DNA of 64,000 nucleotides. Source: Lachnospiraceae bacterium. GTDB taxonomy: Bacteria > Bacillota > Clostridia > Lachnospirales > Lachnospiraceae. The translations under genes were made by a program, and so were the position numbers. Location: positions 1-64,000 of the forward strand of contig JAGKTQ010000007.1 of NCBI GenBank assembly GCA_021153325.1, read 5' to 3'. Under the pieces are notes generated by a model. The model worked only from the letters and a program-made list of their open reading frames with translations, was not told the origin of the DNA and did no database searches. Numbering within the stretch: the first letter of the stretch is position 1; every line of letters starts with the position of its first letter. Below, one piece after another: positions 1 to 8,631 of the stretch.

Positions 1-268
1 TTGTACAGCTGTTGTAGAGGTTATGGATGCAAATGGAAACTGGTCTATTGATATGGATTTATTCCGAGATTTACCAAATGGTTTTTCTATTAAAACGCAA
101 CAGATTGATAGATATGAAATTGCATGTAGAAATGGTATATATGGTCTTCGATTTGTAATGACTTCGCCTGCAACTGGTGATAGAAATAAAGGAAGATTAT
201 GCTTAGATGACATCGTTTTAAATACTGATCCTAATGACTTATGGTTCATTTCTACTTTCTATGAGTAA
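1..268 (+). CDS. 3' end of an unidentified protein (5' end outside the window)
   Basis: The reading frame is open from base 2 and stops at 266-268, so the methionine at 23 is probably internal and only the last 88 residues are visible. I do not recognise the protein. The C-terminal pattern, an aromatic and basic strand (YGLRFVMTS) followed by a loop and the strand GRLCLDDIVLN, resembles the last strands of extracellular jelly-roll carbohydrate-binding modules. That is a weak resemblance only. No membrane segment or sorting signal is present at the C-terminus. The next gene begins 91 bases later and probably has its own expression signals. Confidence 0.55.
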   Translation, partial: CTAVVEVMDANGNWSIDMDLFRDLPNGFSIKTQQIDRYEIACRNGIYGLRFVMTSPATGDRNKGRLCLDDIVLNTDPNDLWFISTFYE

Positions 269-320
269 TTGAAGATATTTTCAAAATAGGAGTATCATTT
301 TATTATTTATACATCGGGAA

Positions 321-347
321 GGGAGATAACAATAACCAAAAGTTATT
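321..347 (+). promoter_or_regulatory. Distant Shine-Dalgarno plus small hairpin before the AI-2E transporter
   Basis: The only good ribosome-binding sequence ahead of the ATG at 360 is GGGAGAT at 321-327, about 32 bases upstream. Between them lies a perfect 6-bp hairpin, AATAAC at 331-336 and GTTATT at 342-347 with loop CAAAA. Folding it would shorten the distance to about 15 bases. No other in-frame ATG, GTG or TTG lies between the in-frame stop at 333-335 and 360. A structural role is my inference. Confidence 0.35.
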
Positions 348-359
348 GAATATACACTT

Positions 360-1709
360 ATGAAATTTAACATTGATAAAAAAAATCTCGCTTGGGGACT
401 CACTGCTTTTTCAGTCGTAGCAGCAAGTATTATTCTATTTTATTTTGTATTTCATGGTTCTCAAGTTACTAATGGAATCCGTACAGTAATGCATATATCC
501 ATGCCTATTATAGATGGTATGATTCTTGCTTATTTACTTACGCCACTTGTAAATGGTATTGAAAATAAGCTTCTGATTCCTCTTTTAAAAAAGCAAAATA
601 TTGACTTAAACAAAAAAAACAAGAAAAGAATGCGCGTAGTATCCATTATATTAACACTTATTGTTGTATGCATTATTGTATATGCTTTTTTTGCAATGGT
701 AATTCCGCAGCTCCTTAGAAGTATTCAAAGCATTATTTTCCAATTTCCAGTATATGTGAGCACTCTAGAGCATTTCATAACAAAATTACTTGCTAATAAT
801 CCAGATATAGACGCTTTAGCAACAGAGCTTATAAATAAATACTCTTTGCAGATTGGAAGCTGGTTAAATAACAGTGTAATTCCCCAGATGAACACGATCA
901 TCAAATCACTTTCCTTAAGTGTTATCAGCTTTTTAAAATCCATCTGGAATTTGATCATTGGTTTCATTATTTCTATATACATTTTAGCAAGCAAAGAAAC
1001 ATTTTGCGGACAAGCCAAAAAAATGGCTTTTGCTTTTTTTGATCGTAAAACAGCAAATTCCGTTATCAATGACTTCCGTTTTGTGCACAAGACCTTTGGT
1101 GGATTTATTAATGGAAAAATATTAGATTCCTTAATTATTGGACTTTTATGTTTTGCTTGTATATCATTAATGGATATGCCATATAGCGTCCTAGTTAGTG
1201 TTATTGTAGGTGTAACAAATGTAATCCCATTTTTCGGTCCATACCTCGGTGCTATACCAAGTGCTTTATTAATTTTATTGATCAATCCTGTAAAATGTAT
1301 TTATTTCATTATTTTCATTATCATTTTACAACAATTTGATGGAAATTTCCTTGGTCCCAAAATTCTTGGTGGTTCTACAGGTCTTTCCGGCTTTTGGGTC
1401 ATTTTCTCCATTACTGTTTTCGGAGGATTATTCGGAATTCCAGGTATGATCATTGGTGTACCAACTTTTGCAGTTTTCTACGCATTTGTAAGAAAATATA
1501 CGAATAAACACCTGAGAAAAAGAGGATTACCGGTTACTACAGAAAAATATACACAAGTGGAAGTAATCTCATCTGATAATATTTTCCGGGATTTGAAACA
1601 AGAAAATGGCAACATGGAAAAAGAAAGTAAATTCCGCTTAAAAAAATTCAGTTCAAAAAAAGACAACATAACCGAAAAAGACGAAGATGAGAAAGCAGGA
1701 GAAGAGTAG
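360..1709 (+). CDS. AI-2E/PerM-family permease (YhhT/YtvI-like)
   Basis: A 449-residue polytopic membrane protein of the AI-2E transporter family (formerly DUF20). Members include proposed autoinducer-2 exporters, sodium/proton antiporters and sporulation YtvI, so the substrate cannot be assigned. Hydrophobic segments lie near residues 12-31, 46-62, 93-118, 185-210 and several more in the C-terminal half, which carries the conserved Gly/Pro-rich stretches VTNVIPFFGPYLG and FGGLFGIPGMIIGVP. The last 50 residues are a Lys/Glu-rich cytoplasmic tail. The stop is 6 bases before dtd, whose ribosome-binding site overlaps this gene's 3' end, so the two are probably cotranscribed. Confidence 0.88.
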   Translation: MKFNIDKKNLAWGLTAFSVVAASIILFYFVFHGSQVTNGIRTVMHISMPIIDGMILAYLLTPLVNGIENKLLIPLLKKQNIDLNKKNKKRMRVVSIILTLIVVCIIVYAFFAMVIPQLLRSIQSIIFQFPVYVSTLEHFITKLLANNPDIDALATELINKYSLQIGSWLNNSVIPQMNTIIKSLSLSVISFLKSIWNLIIGFIISIYILASKETFCGQAKKMAFAFFDRKTANSVINDFRFVHKTFGGFINGKILDSLIIGLLCFACISLMDMPYSVLVSVIVGVTNVIPFFGPYLGAIPSALLILLINPVKCIYFIIFIIILQQFDGNFLGPKILGGSTGLSGFWVIFSITVFGGLFGIPGMIIGVPTFAVFYAFVRKYTNKHLRKRGLPVTTEKYTQVEVISSDNIFRDLKQENGNMEKESKFRLKKFSSKKDNITEKDEDEKAGEE

Positions 1710-1715
1710 AAGCAT

Positions 1716-2165
1716 ATGCGTTTATTAGTTCAAAGAGTTCAGTATGCTGATGTCACTGTAAATACGAAAACCATTGGTGCAATCAACCATGGATTTTTAG
1801 TATTTGTAGGCATAAGCGATTCCGATACAAAAGAAACTGTCGATAAAATGCTCACAAAGCTATTAAATTTAAGAATTTTTGAAGATGAAAACGGAAAAAC
1901 AAATTTAAGTATACGGCAAGTTTCAGGCGAAATTTTATTGATATCACAATTCACTTTATATGCAGACTGCAGAAAAGGAAACCGACCTTCTTTTATAAAT
2001 GCCGGCGCACCAGAAGCTGCTAATCATTTATATCAGTATATGATCAAACAATGTCGTAAAGAAATTCCTAAAACAGCCTGTGGTGAATTTGGTGCAGATA
2101 TGAAAGTTTCTTTATTAAACGACGGACCATTTACCGTAATGCTTGATTCGGAAGAGATATTCTAA
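1716..2165 (+). CDS. dtd: D-aminoacyl-tRNA deacylase
   Basis: Dtd hydrolyses the ester between tRNA and a wrongly attached D-amino acid (or glycine on tRNA-Ala), recycling the tRNA in the cytoplasm. The 149-residue length is typical. The two family signatures are present: SQFTLYAD with the catalytic SQxT at residues 77-80, and NDGPFT at 135-140, which corresponds to the cross-subunit Gly-cisPro motif. The family usually has GPVT there, so Phe at 139 is a mild deviation. The start is preceded by AGGAGAAGAG inside the end of the upstream transporter gene, suggesting translational coupling. Confidence 0.95.
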   Translation: MRLLVQRVQYADVTVNTKTIGAINHGFLVFVGISDSDTKETVDKMLTKLLNLRIFEDENGKTNLSIRQVSGEILLISQFTLYADCRKGNRPSFINAGAPEAANHLYQYMIKQCRKEIPKTACGEFGADMKVSLLNDGPFTVMLDSEEIF

Positions 2166-2204
2166 TTTCTTCCGATCTTTTTATTTTGGCACTTTCTAGC
2201 CATG

Positions 2205-2236
2205 ACTATTCGTTAAACTTGTCTTTTGCGAATAGT
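2205..2236 (+). terminator. Possible weak terminator after dtd
   Basis: ACTATTCG at 2205-2212 pairs with CGAATAGT at 2229-2236 across a 16-base loop and is followed by TGTTTC and a T-rich stretch. The stem is A+T-rich and the T run is broken, so this is a weak candidate. Confidence 0.3.
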
Positions 2237-2300
2237 TGTTTCACTCTTCAATTCTCTTTTTATCCATGTAAATCCCTATTTTATTTTCCCTGAAAGCTAT

Positions 2301-2345
2301 AAAAAGCCTTTCGGTTTATAACATACAAGCTATAACCGAAAGGCT
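2301..2345 (-). terminator. Rho-independent terminator of the cytidylate-kinase-like gene
   Basis: AGCCTTTCGGTT at 2305-2316 pairs perfectly with AACCGAAAGGCT at 2334-2345. On the minus strand the hairpin is followed by a U run (AAAAA at 2301-2305 on the plus strand). It lies just downstream of the minus-strand gene ending at 2371. Confidence 0.8.
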
Positions 2346-2370
2346 AAATATAAACAATCTTATTATTTTT

Positions 2371-3003
2371 TCAGTCCGCTGTTTTTCTTGACTCAAAATC
2401 TTCAACATACTGAATAATCAGTTTAACAGTACCTTCAACACCTAAAACGCTACTGTTAATACAAAGATCATAACTATCAGCGCGTCCCCATTTTTTAGAG
2501 GAATAGTAATTATAATAACTCTGTCGCTGTTTATCTTTTTTAATGATCATATCCTTTGCTTTTGCTTCGGATAAATCGTATTTTTCCATAATACGTTTTA
2601 TTTTTGCATCTTCATTGCCATAAATAAAAAGATGAAGTGAATTCTTAAAATCGCTTAAAGCATAATCTGCACAACGTCCAACAATGATACACGGACCTTC
2701 GCTTGCCATTTTTTTAATCGTGTCAAATTGTGCTAAAAAAACTTTATGGCTTATCGGCATATCTACAAATGATGATGCATTATAGCCAAAGGAATATGTA
2801 TCCATAACTAAATTATAGAGAAATGAATTTGTAGGACGTTCATCATGATTTTGAATCATTTCCTCACAAAAACCACTTTCCTTTGCTGCTCTTGTCAAAA
2901 GTTCCTTATCATAACACGGAATATTAAAGTACTCTGCTACTTTCTCCCCAATCTCCCGTCCAGCGGAACCAAATTGTCTTCCAATTGTGATAATTGTATT
3001 CAT
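2371..3003 (-). CDS. Cytidylate kinase-like family protein
   Basis: A 210-residue P-loop protein of the Cytidylate_kin2 type found widely in Clostridia. The nucleotide-binding loop is the atypical GRQFGSAGREIG near residues 8-19. A later stretch, GPCIIVGRCADYAL, resembles the part of CMP kinases that follows the substrate domain. The true phosphoryl acceptor of this family is not established, so I do not call it Cmk. A GTG at 3012 would add three residues, but the GAAGGGAA ribosome-binding site abuts it; the ATG at 3003 has correct spacing of about 9 bases. It is a single-gene unit with promoter at 3060-3088 and terminator at 2301-2345. Confidence 0.82.
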   Translation of the reverse strand: MNTIITIGRQFGSAGREIGEKVAEYFNIPCYDKELLTRAAKESGFCEEMIQNHDERPTNSFLYNLVMDTYSFGYNASSFVDMPISHKVFLAQFDTIKKMASEGPCIIVGRCADYALSDFKNSLHLFIYGNEDAKIKRIMEKYDLSEAKAKDMIIKKDKQRQSYYNYYSSKKWGRADSYDLCINSSVLGVEGTVKLIIQYVEDFESRKTAD

Positions 3004-3059
3004 ACAATACACTTCCCTTCAAAAAATTATGCTATATATAGTAGGTTATTAATATAAGT

Positions 3060-3088
3060 ATTATACAAAATATTGTGGTAAAATACAA
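3060..3088 (-). promoter_or_regulatory. Candidate sigma-A promoter of the cytidylate-kinase-like gene
   Basis: On the minus strand TTGTAT (3083-3088), a 17-base spacer and a perfect TATAAT (3060-3065) lie 57 bases before the start codon. The -10 is consensus; the -35 matches only its TTG half. Confidence 0.6.
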
Positions 3089-3147
3089 TATTTTTATGCG
3101 AAACTTACAATTATCAAACAATTTTTCTATACCCATTTTTTAGTTTT

Positions 3148-4059
3148 CTATTTTAATATTTCTAATAGGTGTTCAAAATACTCCGGTAATGGTGCATTTA
3201 CTTCCAGATAATCTTTAGTCCTTGGATGAATAACTCCAAGTGTCATAGCATGAAGTGTCTGTCCCTCCAGTTTAAAAGATGACTTTCCCGTTCCATACAC
3301 CTCATCTCCCAAAAGAGAGTGTCCAATACTAGCCAAATGCACACGAATCTGATGAGTTCTTCCAGTTTCCAGTTCACATTCAATATAGGTATATTTTTCA
3401 AAACGTTTCAAAACTTTAATATGTGTAATCGCATCTTTTCCGTTTTTTTCGTTTACAGCCATCTTTTTTCGATCGACAGGATGTCTTCCAATCGGTTTAT
3501 GAATCACCATTTCCTCTTCTTTTAACACACCACAGCAGATTGCACGATATCGTCTTGTAATAGAATGCTCTTTTAACTGTTCTGCTATACAATTGTGTGC
3601 AAAATCATTTTTACAGACGATTAAAGAACCTGTAGTGTCCCTGTCAATCCTGTGTACAATTCCAGGTCTCATAATTCCATTAATACCGGAAAGTTGGCCC
3701 TTACAATGATACATCACAGCATTAACAAGCGTTCCAGAATAATGTCCGGCAGCCGGATGAACTACCATTCCCTTTGGCTTATTTACTATTAAAATATCTT
3801 CATCTTCATACAAAATAGAAAGTGGTATATTCTCCGGTTCAATATCCGGCTCAATAGACTCAGGAATTTGGAAAACAATTTCATCGTCTGTCTTCATTCG
3901 ATAATTCGCTTTTACCGCATTTCCATTGACCAGAACCTGCCCATCTTTTATTAACTTTTGAATATAAGAACGCGACAAAGAATCGATAAGGCTATTAATG
4001 CACTTATCGATTCTTTCATCTTCCCATTCTTCAGTTATGAGGAAACGAAGTTCTTCCAT
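3148..4059 (-). CDS. rluD: RluA-family pseudouridine synthase, RluD-like
   Basis: A 303-residue enzyme that converts uridines in large-subunit rRNA to pseudouridine. It has an N-terminal S4 RNA-binding domain (about residues 14-75) and a RluA catalytic domain. The signature HRIDRDTTG is at 136-144, placing the catalytic aspartate at 139. Later conserved blocks include ETGRTHQIRVHLA and GDEVYG. Which uridines it modifies cannot be read from sequence; the RluD name rests on domain order and its place directly after lspA, a very common Bacillota arrangement. The ribosome-binding site CGGGAG lies inside the end of lspA one base upstream, so translation is probably coupled. Confidence 0.9.
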   Translation of the reverse strand: MEELRFLITEEWEDERIDKCINSLIDSLSRSYIQKLIKDGQVLVNGNAVKANYRMKTDDEIVFQIPESIEPDIEPENIPLSILYEDEDILIVNKPKGMVVHPAAGHYSGTLVNAVMYHCKGQLSGINGIMRPGIVHRIDRDTTGSLIVCKNDFAHNCIAEQLKEHSITRRYRAICCGVLKEEEMVIHKPIGRHPVDRKKMAVNEKNGKDAITHIKVLKRFEKYTYIECELETGRTHQIRVHLASIGHSLLGDEVYGTGKSSFKLEGQTLHAMTLGVIHPRTKDYLEVNAPLPEYFEHLLEILK

Positions 4060-4060
4060 C

Positions 4061-4588
4061 TTACTTTATCTCCCGGAATTTTTTCTGTTTAAAGCTTAAA
4101 AAGTTTAAGTCCTCTTCTTTGTAAACAAATAAGATCAAAATAGCCAGTCCGATCATTGCAACCGTCACATACATATCTGCAACATTGAAGATTGGAAAAT
4201 TGATCAATACAAAGGATAAAAAGTCTACCACATAATCAAAACGAAGACGATCTATCATATTTCCAATGCCACCACTTGCAATTAAAATTAAAAATACATG
4301 AAGCATATTATATTTCTTTTTATCTGGAATCTTAAAAAGCACAAAAACAATAACAAATAAAATAATAACTCCAACAAATAAAAAGAAAAATTTCTGATTT
4401 TGTAAAACGCCAAAAGCTGCTCCCCTATTTTCCAAATAACTCAATTCAAATACATCTTTAATAATGGGAATATCCGGTTGATTTTTTAATTTTAATACTG
4501 CAAAATATTTAGTCACCTGATCAATCGCAACAAACAATATTAGTGCAACCAAATCAATCCATAATAAATTTCGTTTCTTTTTACTCAT
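4061..4588 (-). CDS. lspA: Lipoprotein signal peptidase (signal peptidase II)
   Basis: Membrane-embedded aspartyl protease that removes the signal peptide of diacylglyceryl-modified prolipoproteins. It has 175 residues with four membrane segments (about 9-27, 66-86, 95-112 and 136-156). The family motifs are visible: NRGAAFG at 54-60, GNMIDR at 109-114, and the two catalytic aspartates in VVDF (Asp122) and FNVAD (Asp138). The start ATG follows AGAGGAAATT. Likely substrates in this window are the lipoproteins at 51196 and 9229. It follows aroB and precedes rluD in one unit. Confidence 0.96.
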   Translation of the reverse strand: MSKKKRNLLWIDLVALILFVAIDQVTKYFAVLKLKNQPDIPIIKDVFELSYLENRGAAFGVLQNQKFFFLFVGVIILFVIVFVLFKIPDKKKYNMLHVFLILIASGGIGNMIDRLRFDYVVDFLSFVLINFPIFNVADMYVTVAMIGLAILILFVYKEEDLNFLSFKQKKFREIK

Positions 4589-4634
4589 AATTTCCTCTTA
4601 TTCATTCCTTTATAATAGCTTTACTTTCCAACGA

Positions 4635-5744
4635 TTATGATGCCATATCATCATCGCTGAAATAGATTTCCTTAACTGCATTCAAAATATCTTCGTCTGT
4701 AACACTTGTATCTATAACTGCTTTTCCTACTTTTTTCAGAAGTACAAATTTGATCTTTCCTTCTTCCATTTTTTTATCGGATTTTGTCAACTTCACAATT
4801 TCTTCCGGATCAATACCGTCTATAGAGATTGGCAGATAAAATGGAACAAACATATCTCTGATCTCGTAATATTCATCCATAGACAAAAGTTCATGCTTCC
4901 ATGAAATATAAGCTGCTGCAACAGCACCAAGTGCAACACATTCTCCATGAAGGAGCTCAAAATTCTTCGCTTTTTCAATTGCATGTCCGATTGTATGTCC
5001 AAAATTTAAAAGTGCACGATCTCCTTTTTCTGTTGGATCTTTTTCTACTACAAGTTTTTTGATCGTACAACTCTTCATGATCATTTCTTCCAGCACATCC
5101 AAATTTCTTTCACAGATTTCGTACATATTCTCAATCAGCCACTCATAAAAAATATGATCTTTGATAAGTCCATGCTTCATAACTTCTGCAAAACCTGCAA
5201 AAAACTGTCTGTCGTCAAGGCTTTTTAACACTGCCATATTCATATAAACAAGTTTTGGCATATAAAAAGCACCAACCATGTTTTTGTATCCATCGAAATC
5301 CACACCTGTTTTACCGCCAATACTGCTATCGCACTGTGCAAGAAGTGTAGTTGGAATCTGTATAAAATCAATACCTCTAAGATAGGTTGCTGCTGTATAT
5401 CCTGTTAGATCACCAACTACACCACCACCTAGAGCGATCAAAGTATCTTTTCTGTCAAAACCTTCTTCAATCAAAAAAGTATATAATTTTTTAACAGTAT
5501 CTAAATTTTTACTTTCCTCTCCTGCTGGAAAAGAAAATAAAACTGCTTTTTTTGAAACTCCTTCAACAAGCTTACGAACTTCTTCTCCATACAGTTTTTC
5601 TACTGTTGAATCCGTAACAATACAAAATTTATGATTTTGGGAATCCATTTCCTTTAATTCTTCTGTAAGCTCTTCAAAGCTCTTTGTAAATACTATATCA
5701 TAGCAAGGCTTTTTATTATAATTAATCTCCATTCTTTGTGCCAT
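4635..5744 (-). CDS. aroB: 3-dehydroquinate synthase
   Basis: Catalyses the second shikimate-pathway step, DAHP to 3-dehydroquinate, using NAD and a divalent metal. The protein has 369 residues. The NAD-binding segment GGGVVGDLTGYTAATYLRG is at 106-124 and the metal ligands are recognisable as Glu187, His250 and His266, with the spacing expected for the family. The start ATG has AAGGATGG about 8 bases upstream; a second in-frame ATG four codons on is possible. No other aro gene is nearby. A TATAAT at 5815-5820 (minus strand) may be its -10 element, although no good -35 accompanies it. It heads the aroB-lspA-rluD unit. Confidence 0.95.
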   Translation of the reverse strand: MAQRMEINYNKKPCYDIVFTKSFEELTEELKEMDSQNHKFCIVTDSTVEKLYGEEVRKLVEGVSKKAVLFSFPAGEESKNLDTVKKLYTFLIEEGFDRKDTLIALGGGVVGDLTGYTAATYLRGIDFIQIPTTLLAQCDSSIGGKTGVDFDGYKNMVGAFYMPKLVYMNMAVLKSLDDRQFFAGFAEVMKHGLIKDHIFYEWLIENMYEICERNLDVLEEMIMKSCTIKKLVVEKDPTEKGDRALLNFGHTIGHAIEKAKNFELLHGECVALGAVAAAYISWKHELLSMDEYYEIRDMFVPFYLPISIDGIDPEEIVKLTKSDKKMEEGKIKFVLLKKVGKAVIDTSVTDEDILNAVKEIYFSDDDMAS

Positions 5745-5773
5745 ATATGTACCATCCTTATTTCTTTTCTATC

Positions 5774-5795
5774 ATAGCAATAACATAGCAATAAC
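5774..5795. repeat. Perfect 11-bp tandem duplication in the aroB leader
   Basis: ATAGCAATAAC occurs at 5774-5784 and again at 5785-5795 without a mismatch, between the putative -10 element and the aroB start. It is probably a replication-slippage product. Confidence 0.8.
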
Positions 5796-5820
5796 AACAC
5801 GTTATGCAAATTCTATTATA

Positions 5821-5859
5821 CAAGAAAACTTCCTGCCGGCATTTGCTAAGGCAGGAAGT
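5821..5859 (-). terminator. Rho-independent terminator after sepF
   Basis: ACTTCCTGCC at 5828-5837 pairs perfectly with GGCAGGAAGT at 5850-5859, a 10-bp G+C-containing stem with a 12-base loop. On the minus strand it is followed by TTTTCTTG. It starts 18 bases after the sepF stop codon. Confidence 0.88.
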
Positions 5860-5876
5860 CATGAGTCTAAACCGCT

Positions 5877-6389
5877 TTAGAACCCGTTATTGATCGGAAC
5901 ATCAAAAGATCCTCCGGATAAAATCTCCTGAAAATCACCTGAAATATCCACACTGGCAGGGGTAATAATAAAAATGTAATGTGAGATTTTCTGTAAATTA
6001 CCACTGATTGCAAAACAGGAACCGGAAGTAAAATCAATAATTCTCTGTGCAACTTCTACATCAAGTCCTTCCAAATTCAATACAACTGTTCTGTTTGCAA
6101 GTAATGTCTCCGTAATTTCGCGAGCATCCTCAACTGTAGTTGGCTTAATCACGCATACTTCCATGCCAGTTCCTGACATCTTTCTTGCACGAATAGGTGT
6201 TACTTTTGTTACAGCCTTCTTTGTATTCTTTTCTTCATCCATATCTAAAGATGTTTCTTTTGATGGAACTACTCTGCGAACAGGAGTTTCTACTGTATCC
6301 TCTTCATCATAATCATCATAATCATCATAGTAATCATCATCTTCATCATTTAACTTCATATAATTTAAAAATTTATCCATTACACCCAT
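5877..6389 (-). CDS. sepF: Cell division protein SepF
   Basis: Membrane-associated FtsZ partner that bundles protofilaments and anchors the Z-ring. The 170-residue protein has a short N-terminal helix (MGVMDKFLNYMKL) fitting the membrane anchor, a very acidic linker rich in Asp and Tyr at about 15-32, and the C-terminal SepF fold from about residue 75, containing the ordered strands and helices of the family (VVLNLEGLDVEVAQRIIDF). The start ATG follows AGAGGATAAAAA. It is the last gene of the unit with yggS and a HlyD-type protein, and a terminator follows at 5821-5859. Confidence 0.94.
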   Translation of the reverse strand: MGVMDKFLNYMKLNDEDDDYYDDYDDYDEEDTVETPVRRVVPSKETSLDMDEEKNTKKAVTKVTPIRARKMSGTGMEVCVIKPTTVEDAREITETLLANRTVVLNLEGLDVEVAQRIIDFTSGSCFAISGNLQKISHYIFIITPASVDISGDFQEILSGGSFDVPINNGF

Positions 6390-6450
6390 TTTTTATCCTC
6401 TTTTCTACATACATAAATGTATAGGCTAAAATATTAACCCTTTTTCTAAT

Positions 6451-7152
6451 TTAAAGTACAGCTGCTCCATAATTACGTTCCCCAAATATTCCGGTTCCAA
6501 CGCGGACATATGTTGCACCTTCTTCAACTGCTACTTGATAATCTCCTGTCATACCCATGGATAATACATCCATAGAAACATTATCAATGTTTTTGTGCAT
6601 TATGTCAACAGATAATTGCCGTAATTTCACAAAATATTGTCTGTTATCTTCTGGATTTTCTACATATGGTGCTATTGTCATAAGTCCTTTTATCGAAATA
6701 CCAGGAAGTATGGAAATCGCCCGTACAAGCTCCTCTGCGTTCTGCAATGTTGTTCCAAATTTCGACTCTTCCTCCGCAACATTAACCTCAACCAGTATAT
6801 TAACGGTCACATTTTTTTTAACAGCCTCTTTACTGATTTCTTCTGCCAATCTGACAGAATCCACACTATGTATGAGATAAACTTTGTCTACTATATATTT
6901 TACCTTATTTCGCTGCAAATGCCCTATCATGTGCCATTTAATATCTTTAGGCATAACTTCATATTTATCTACAAGTTCTTGTACCTTATTTTCTCCAAAA
7001 TGACGACAGCCATATTCATAGGCTTCCTCCAACATTGGTATGGGCTTTGTTTTGCTTACAGCGATCAATGTAACGTCTTTTTTGTTTCTTTCAGCCTTCT
7101 CACAAGAAGCTTCTATTTTTTCTTCTACCTGTTTTAGATTTTCTTTAATCAT
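6451..7152 (-). CDS. yggS: YggS/PLPBP-family pyridoxal-phosphate homeostasis protein
   Basis: A 233-residue single-domain alanine-racemase-fold protein that binds PLP without known catalysis and affects vitamin B6 and amino-acid balance. The Schiff-base lysine is Lys34 in AVSKTKP, and the phosphate-binding end of the barrel (GMTGDYQVAVEEGATYVRVG) is present. The family block FGENKVQE follows. Position directly upstream of sepF is a conserved Bacillota arrangement. The start ATG has AGAGGTGA 8-10 bases upstream. Confidence 0.95.
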   Translation of the reverse strand: MIKENLKQVEEKIEASCEKAERNKKDVTLIAVSKTKPIPMLEEAYEYGCRHFGENKVQELVDKYEVMPKDIKWHMIGHLQRNKVKYIVDKVYLIHSVDSVRLAEEISKEAVKKNVTVNILVEVNVAEEESKFGTTLQNAEELVRAISILPGISIKGLMTIAPYVENPEDNRQYFVKLRQLSVDIMHKNIDNVSMDVLSMGMTGDYQVAVEEGATYVRVGTGIFGERNYGAAVL

Positions 7153-7181
7153 TGCTAGTCACCTCTAAATTCTATTGCTTC

Positions 7182-8582
7182 CTACTCATAAATAAAATCA
7201 TCTTCATTTACGGTAGATGCATCCAAAACAATATAGTCATATACATTTAATCCATATGTCGTATTGGATTGTACTATCGCATATTCGTCGTTCTGATATA
7301 AAATAACAATCTGTTTAAAATCTGCATATCCTTTATTAATGTTATAAACACCGATTAAAGAACCCTGCTTACTGATTGTATAAGTCTCCGTGGAATCCGG
7401 CTTGAACAGCCTGTCCCCAATCCGCAAAGAAGAATCATCCAGATAATATTCCCCATCTTCCTCATTGTACACTGTTGTTTCTACAAACTCTGTACTCTGT
7501 GTTCCATCTTCTAAATAAGTTTCCCGCATAACACCATAGGCGTCATCATTTCCGCCTTGAATCACATATTCCTTTGGAACAAGATAGAACTGTTTTTCTA
7601 CAATAGAAGAATTTGGTATTTTCAGTCCACTGTCTTCTTCCAAGATCAATTCAATATCTACATATCGTTCTGTACAAAACGTAACCATTGAATTAGAAAA
7701 ACTTAATCCTACCAATGTAGATCCATCTGCAGCAGTATATGTGCTCACTTTTCCCCATGCCATATCCTGATTTTTTAAAAATCGAACTTTTACATATTCT
7801 TCTTCCAGCAATTCCTGTGCCTTTTCTTCATCCACCTGAATCACGATTGTCCAATTTTCATTCGTTGCAAGCTTATACACAGGATCTTTTTCCGCAACAA
7901 GCTCGTTGCTTACAAGCTGTGTTTTATTATAATTTTTCGTATCAAAATCTTCGGCTGTCAACATTTCCGGTGTTTTATCTTCAAATCCATCGGTAGAGTA
8001 AATAACAATTCCGGCTTCCGTAGAATTACCATAAGTCACTAACGTTGCCGTATCACTTCCCAATGAATCTGCATTTTTAAGCAGACTAATGTTGGCAAGC
8101 TTTAAAACCGTTCCTTTTACGCTATATTTAAAATCATATACCGAAGAAAAATTATCATTTGAAAATGTATTGGAAAAACCTGCGATCTCCGTTTTCAATT
8201 CTGAAAGATCTTCATCAGACAGCGCATTTTCTCCTAAAGCTTCTGAGTTAATATATTCAGATAGTTTACCAGTCTCATCCACTGTATATACCAAATTATT
8301 ATAGGCAACCTTTTCTCCTTCTCTCGCATAATAATTAATATAGCCAGCACTATTACTGTAATAAATACTTTCTTCCCGGAGTGCAATTCCTTTATATATA
8401 TTATTTGTTGAAAGAGAACCCTTTGTTACTTCATAACCAACAATGTGTTCGCTGGTAAAATATGTAAATACACAAATAATAATGTAAACAAACACAACTC
8501 CAAAAATGATCATACCAATATTAATATTAAGCGGTCTTCTATATTTGGTTATTTTATTGTTGGATGAATGTTTCTGTGCCAA
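7182..8582 (-). CDS. HlyD-type membrane-fusion-like protein, first gene of the sepF unit
   Basis: A 466-residue protein with one N-terminal membrane segment (about residues 20-43) and a large extracytoplasmic part of beta-rich composition, including the lipoyl/barrel-hybrid-like pattern typical of HlyD adaptors (INYYAREGEKVAYNNLVYTVDE). No transporter gene adjoins it, so it need not be an efflux component; an envelope role linked to division is inference from its place before yggS and sepF. The start is a TTG at 8580-8582 with a strong GGAGG seven bases upstream; no ATG gives a better start. Confidence 0.7.
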   Translation of the reverse strand: MAQKHSSNNKITKYRRPLNINIGMIIFGVVFVYIIICVFTYFTSEHIVGYEVTKGSLSTNNIYKGIALREESIYYSNSAGYINYYAREGEKVAYNNLVYTVDETGKLSEYINSEALGENALSDEDLSELKTEIAGFSNTFSNDNFSSVYDFKYSVKGTVLKLANISLLKNADSLGSDTATLVTYGNSTEAGIVIYSTDGFEDKTPEMLTAEDFDTKNYNKTQLVSNELVAEKDPVYKLATNENWTIVIQVDEEKAQELLEEEYVKVRFLKNQDMAWGKVSTYTAADGSTLVGLSFSNSMVTFCTERYVDIELILEEDSGLKIPNSSIVEKQFYLVPKEYVIQGGNDDAYGVMRETYLEDGTQSTEFVETTVYNEEDGEYYLDDSSLRIGDRLFKPDSTETYTISKQGSLIGVYNINKGYADFKQIVILYQNDEYAIVQSNTTYGLNVYDYIVLDASTVNEDDFIYE

Positions 8583-8631
8583 GTTCTAACCTCCACTTTA
8601 TCTCACTACATATGAACACTTTCTATTCCAT

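Noticed and set aside
725..1285. Minus-strand frame opposite the AI-2E transporter
   Set aside because: It is a shadow of the plus-strand gene, whose membrane-segment pattern and family blocks are clear.
6197..6424. Plus-strand frame with a His-rich stretch opposite sepF
   Set aside because: The His run is the complement of the Asp/Tyr-rich linker codons of sepF; there is no ribosome-binding site, and sepF is certain.
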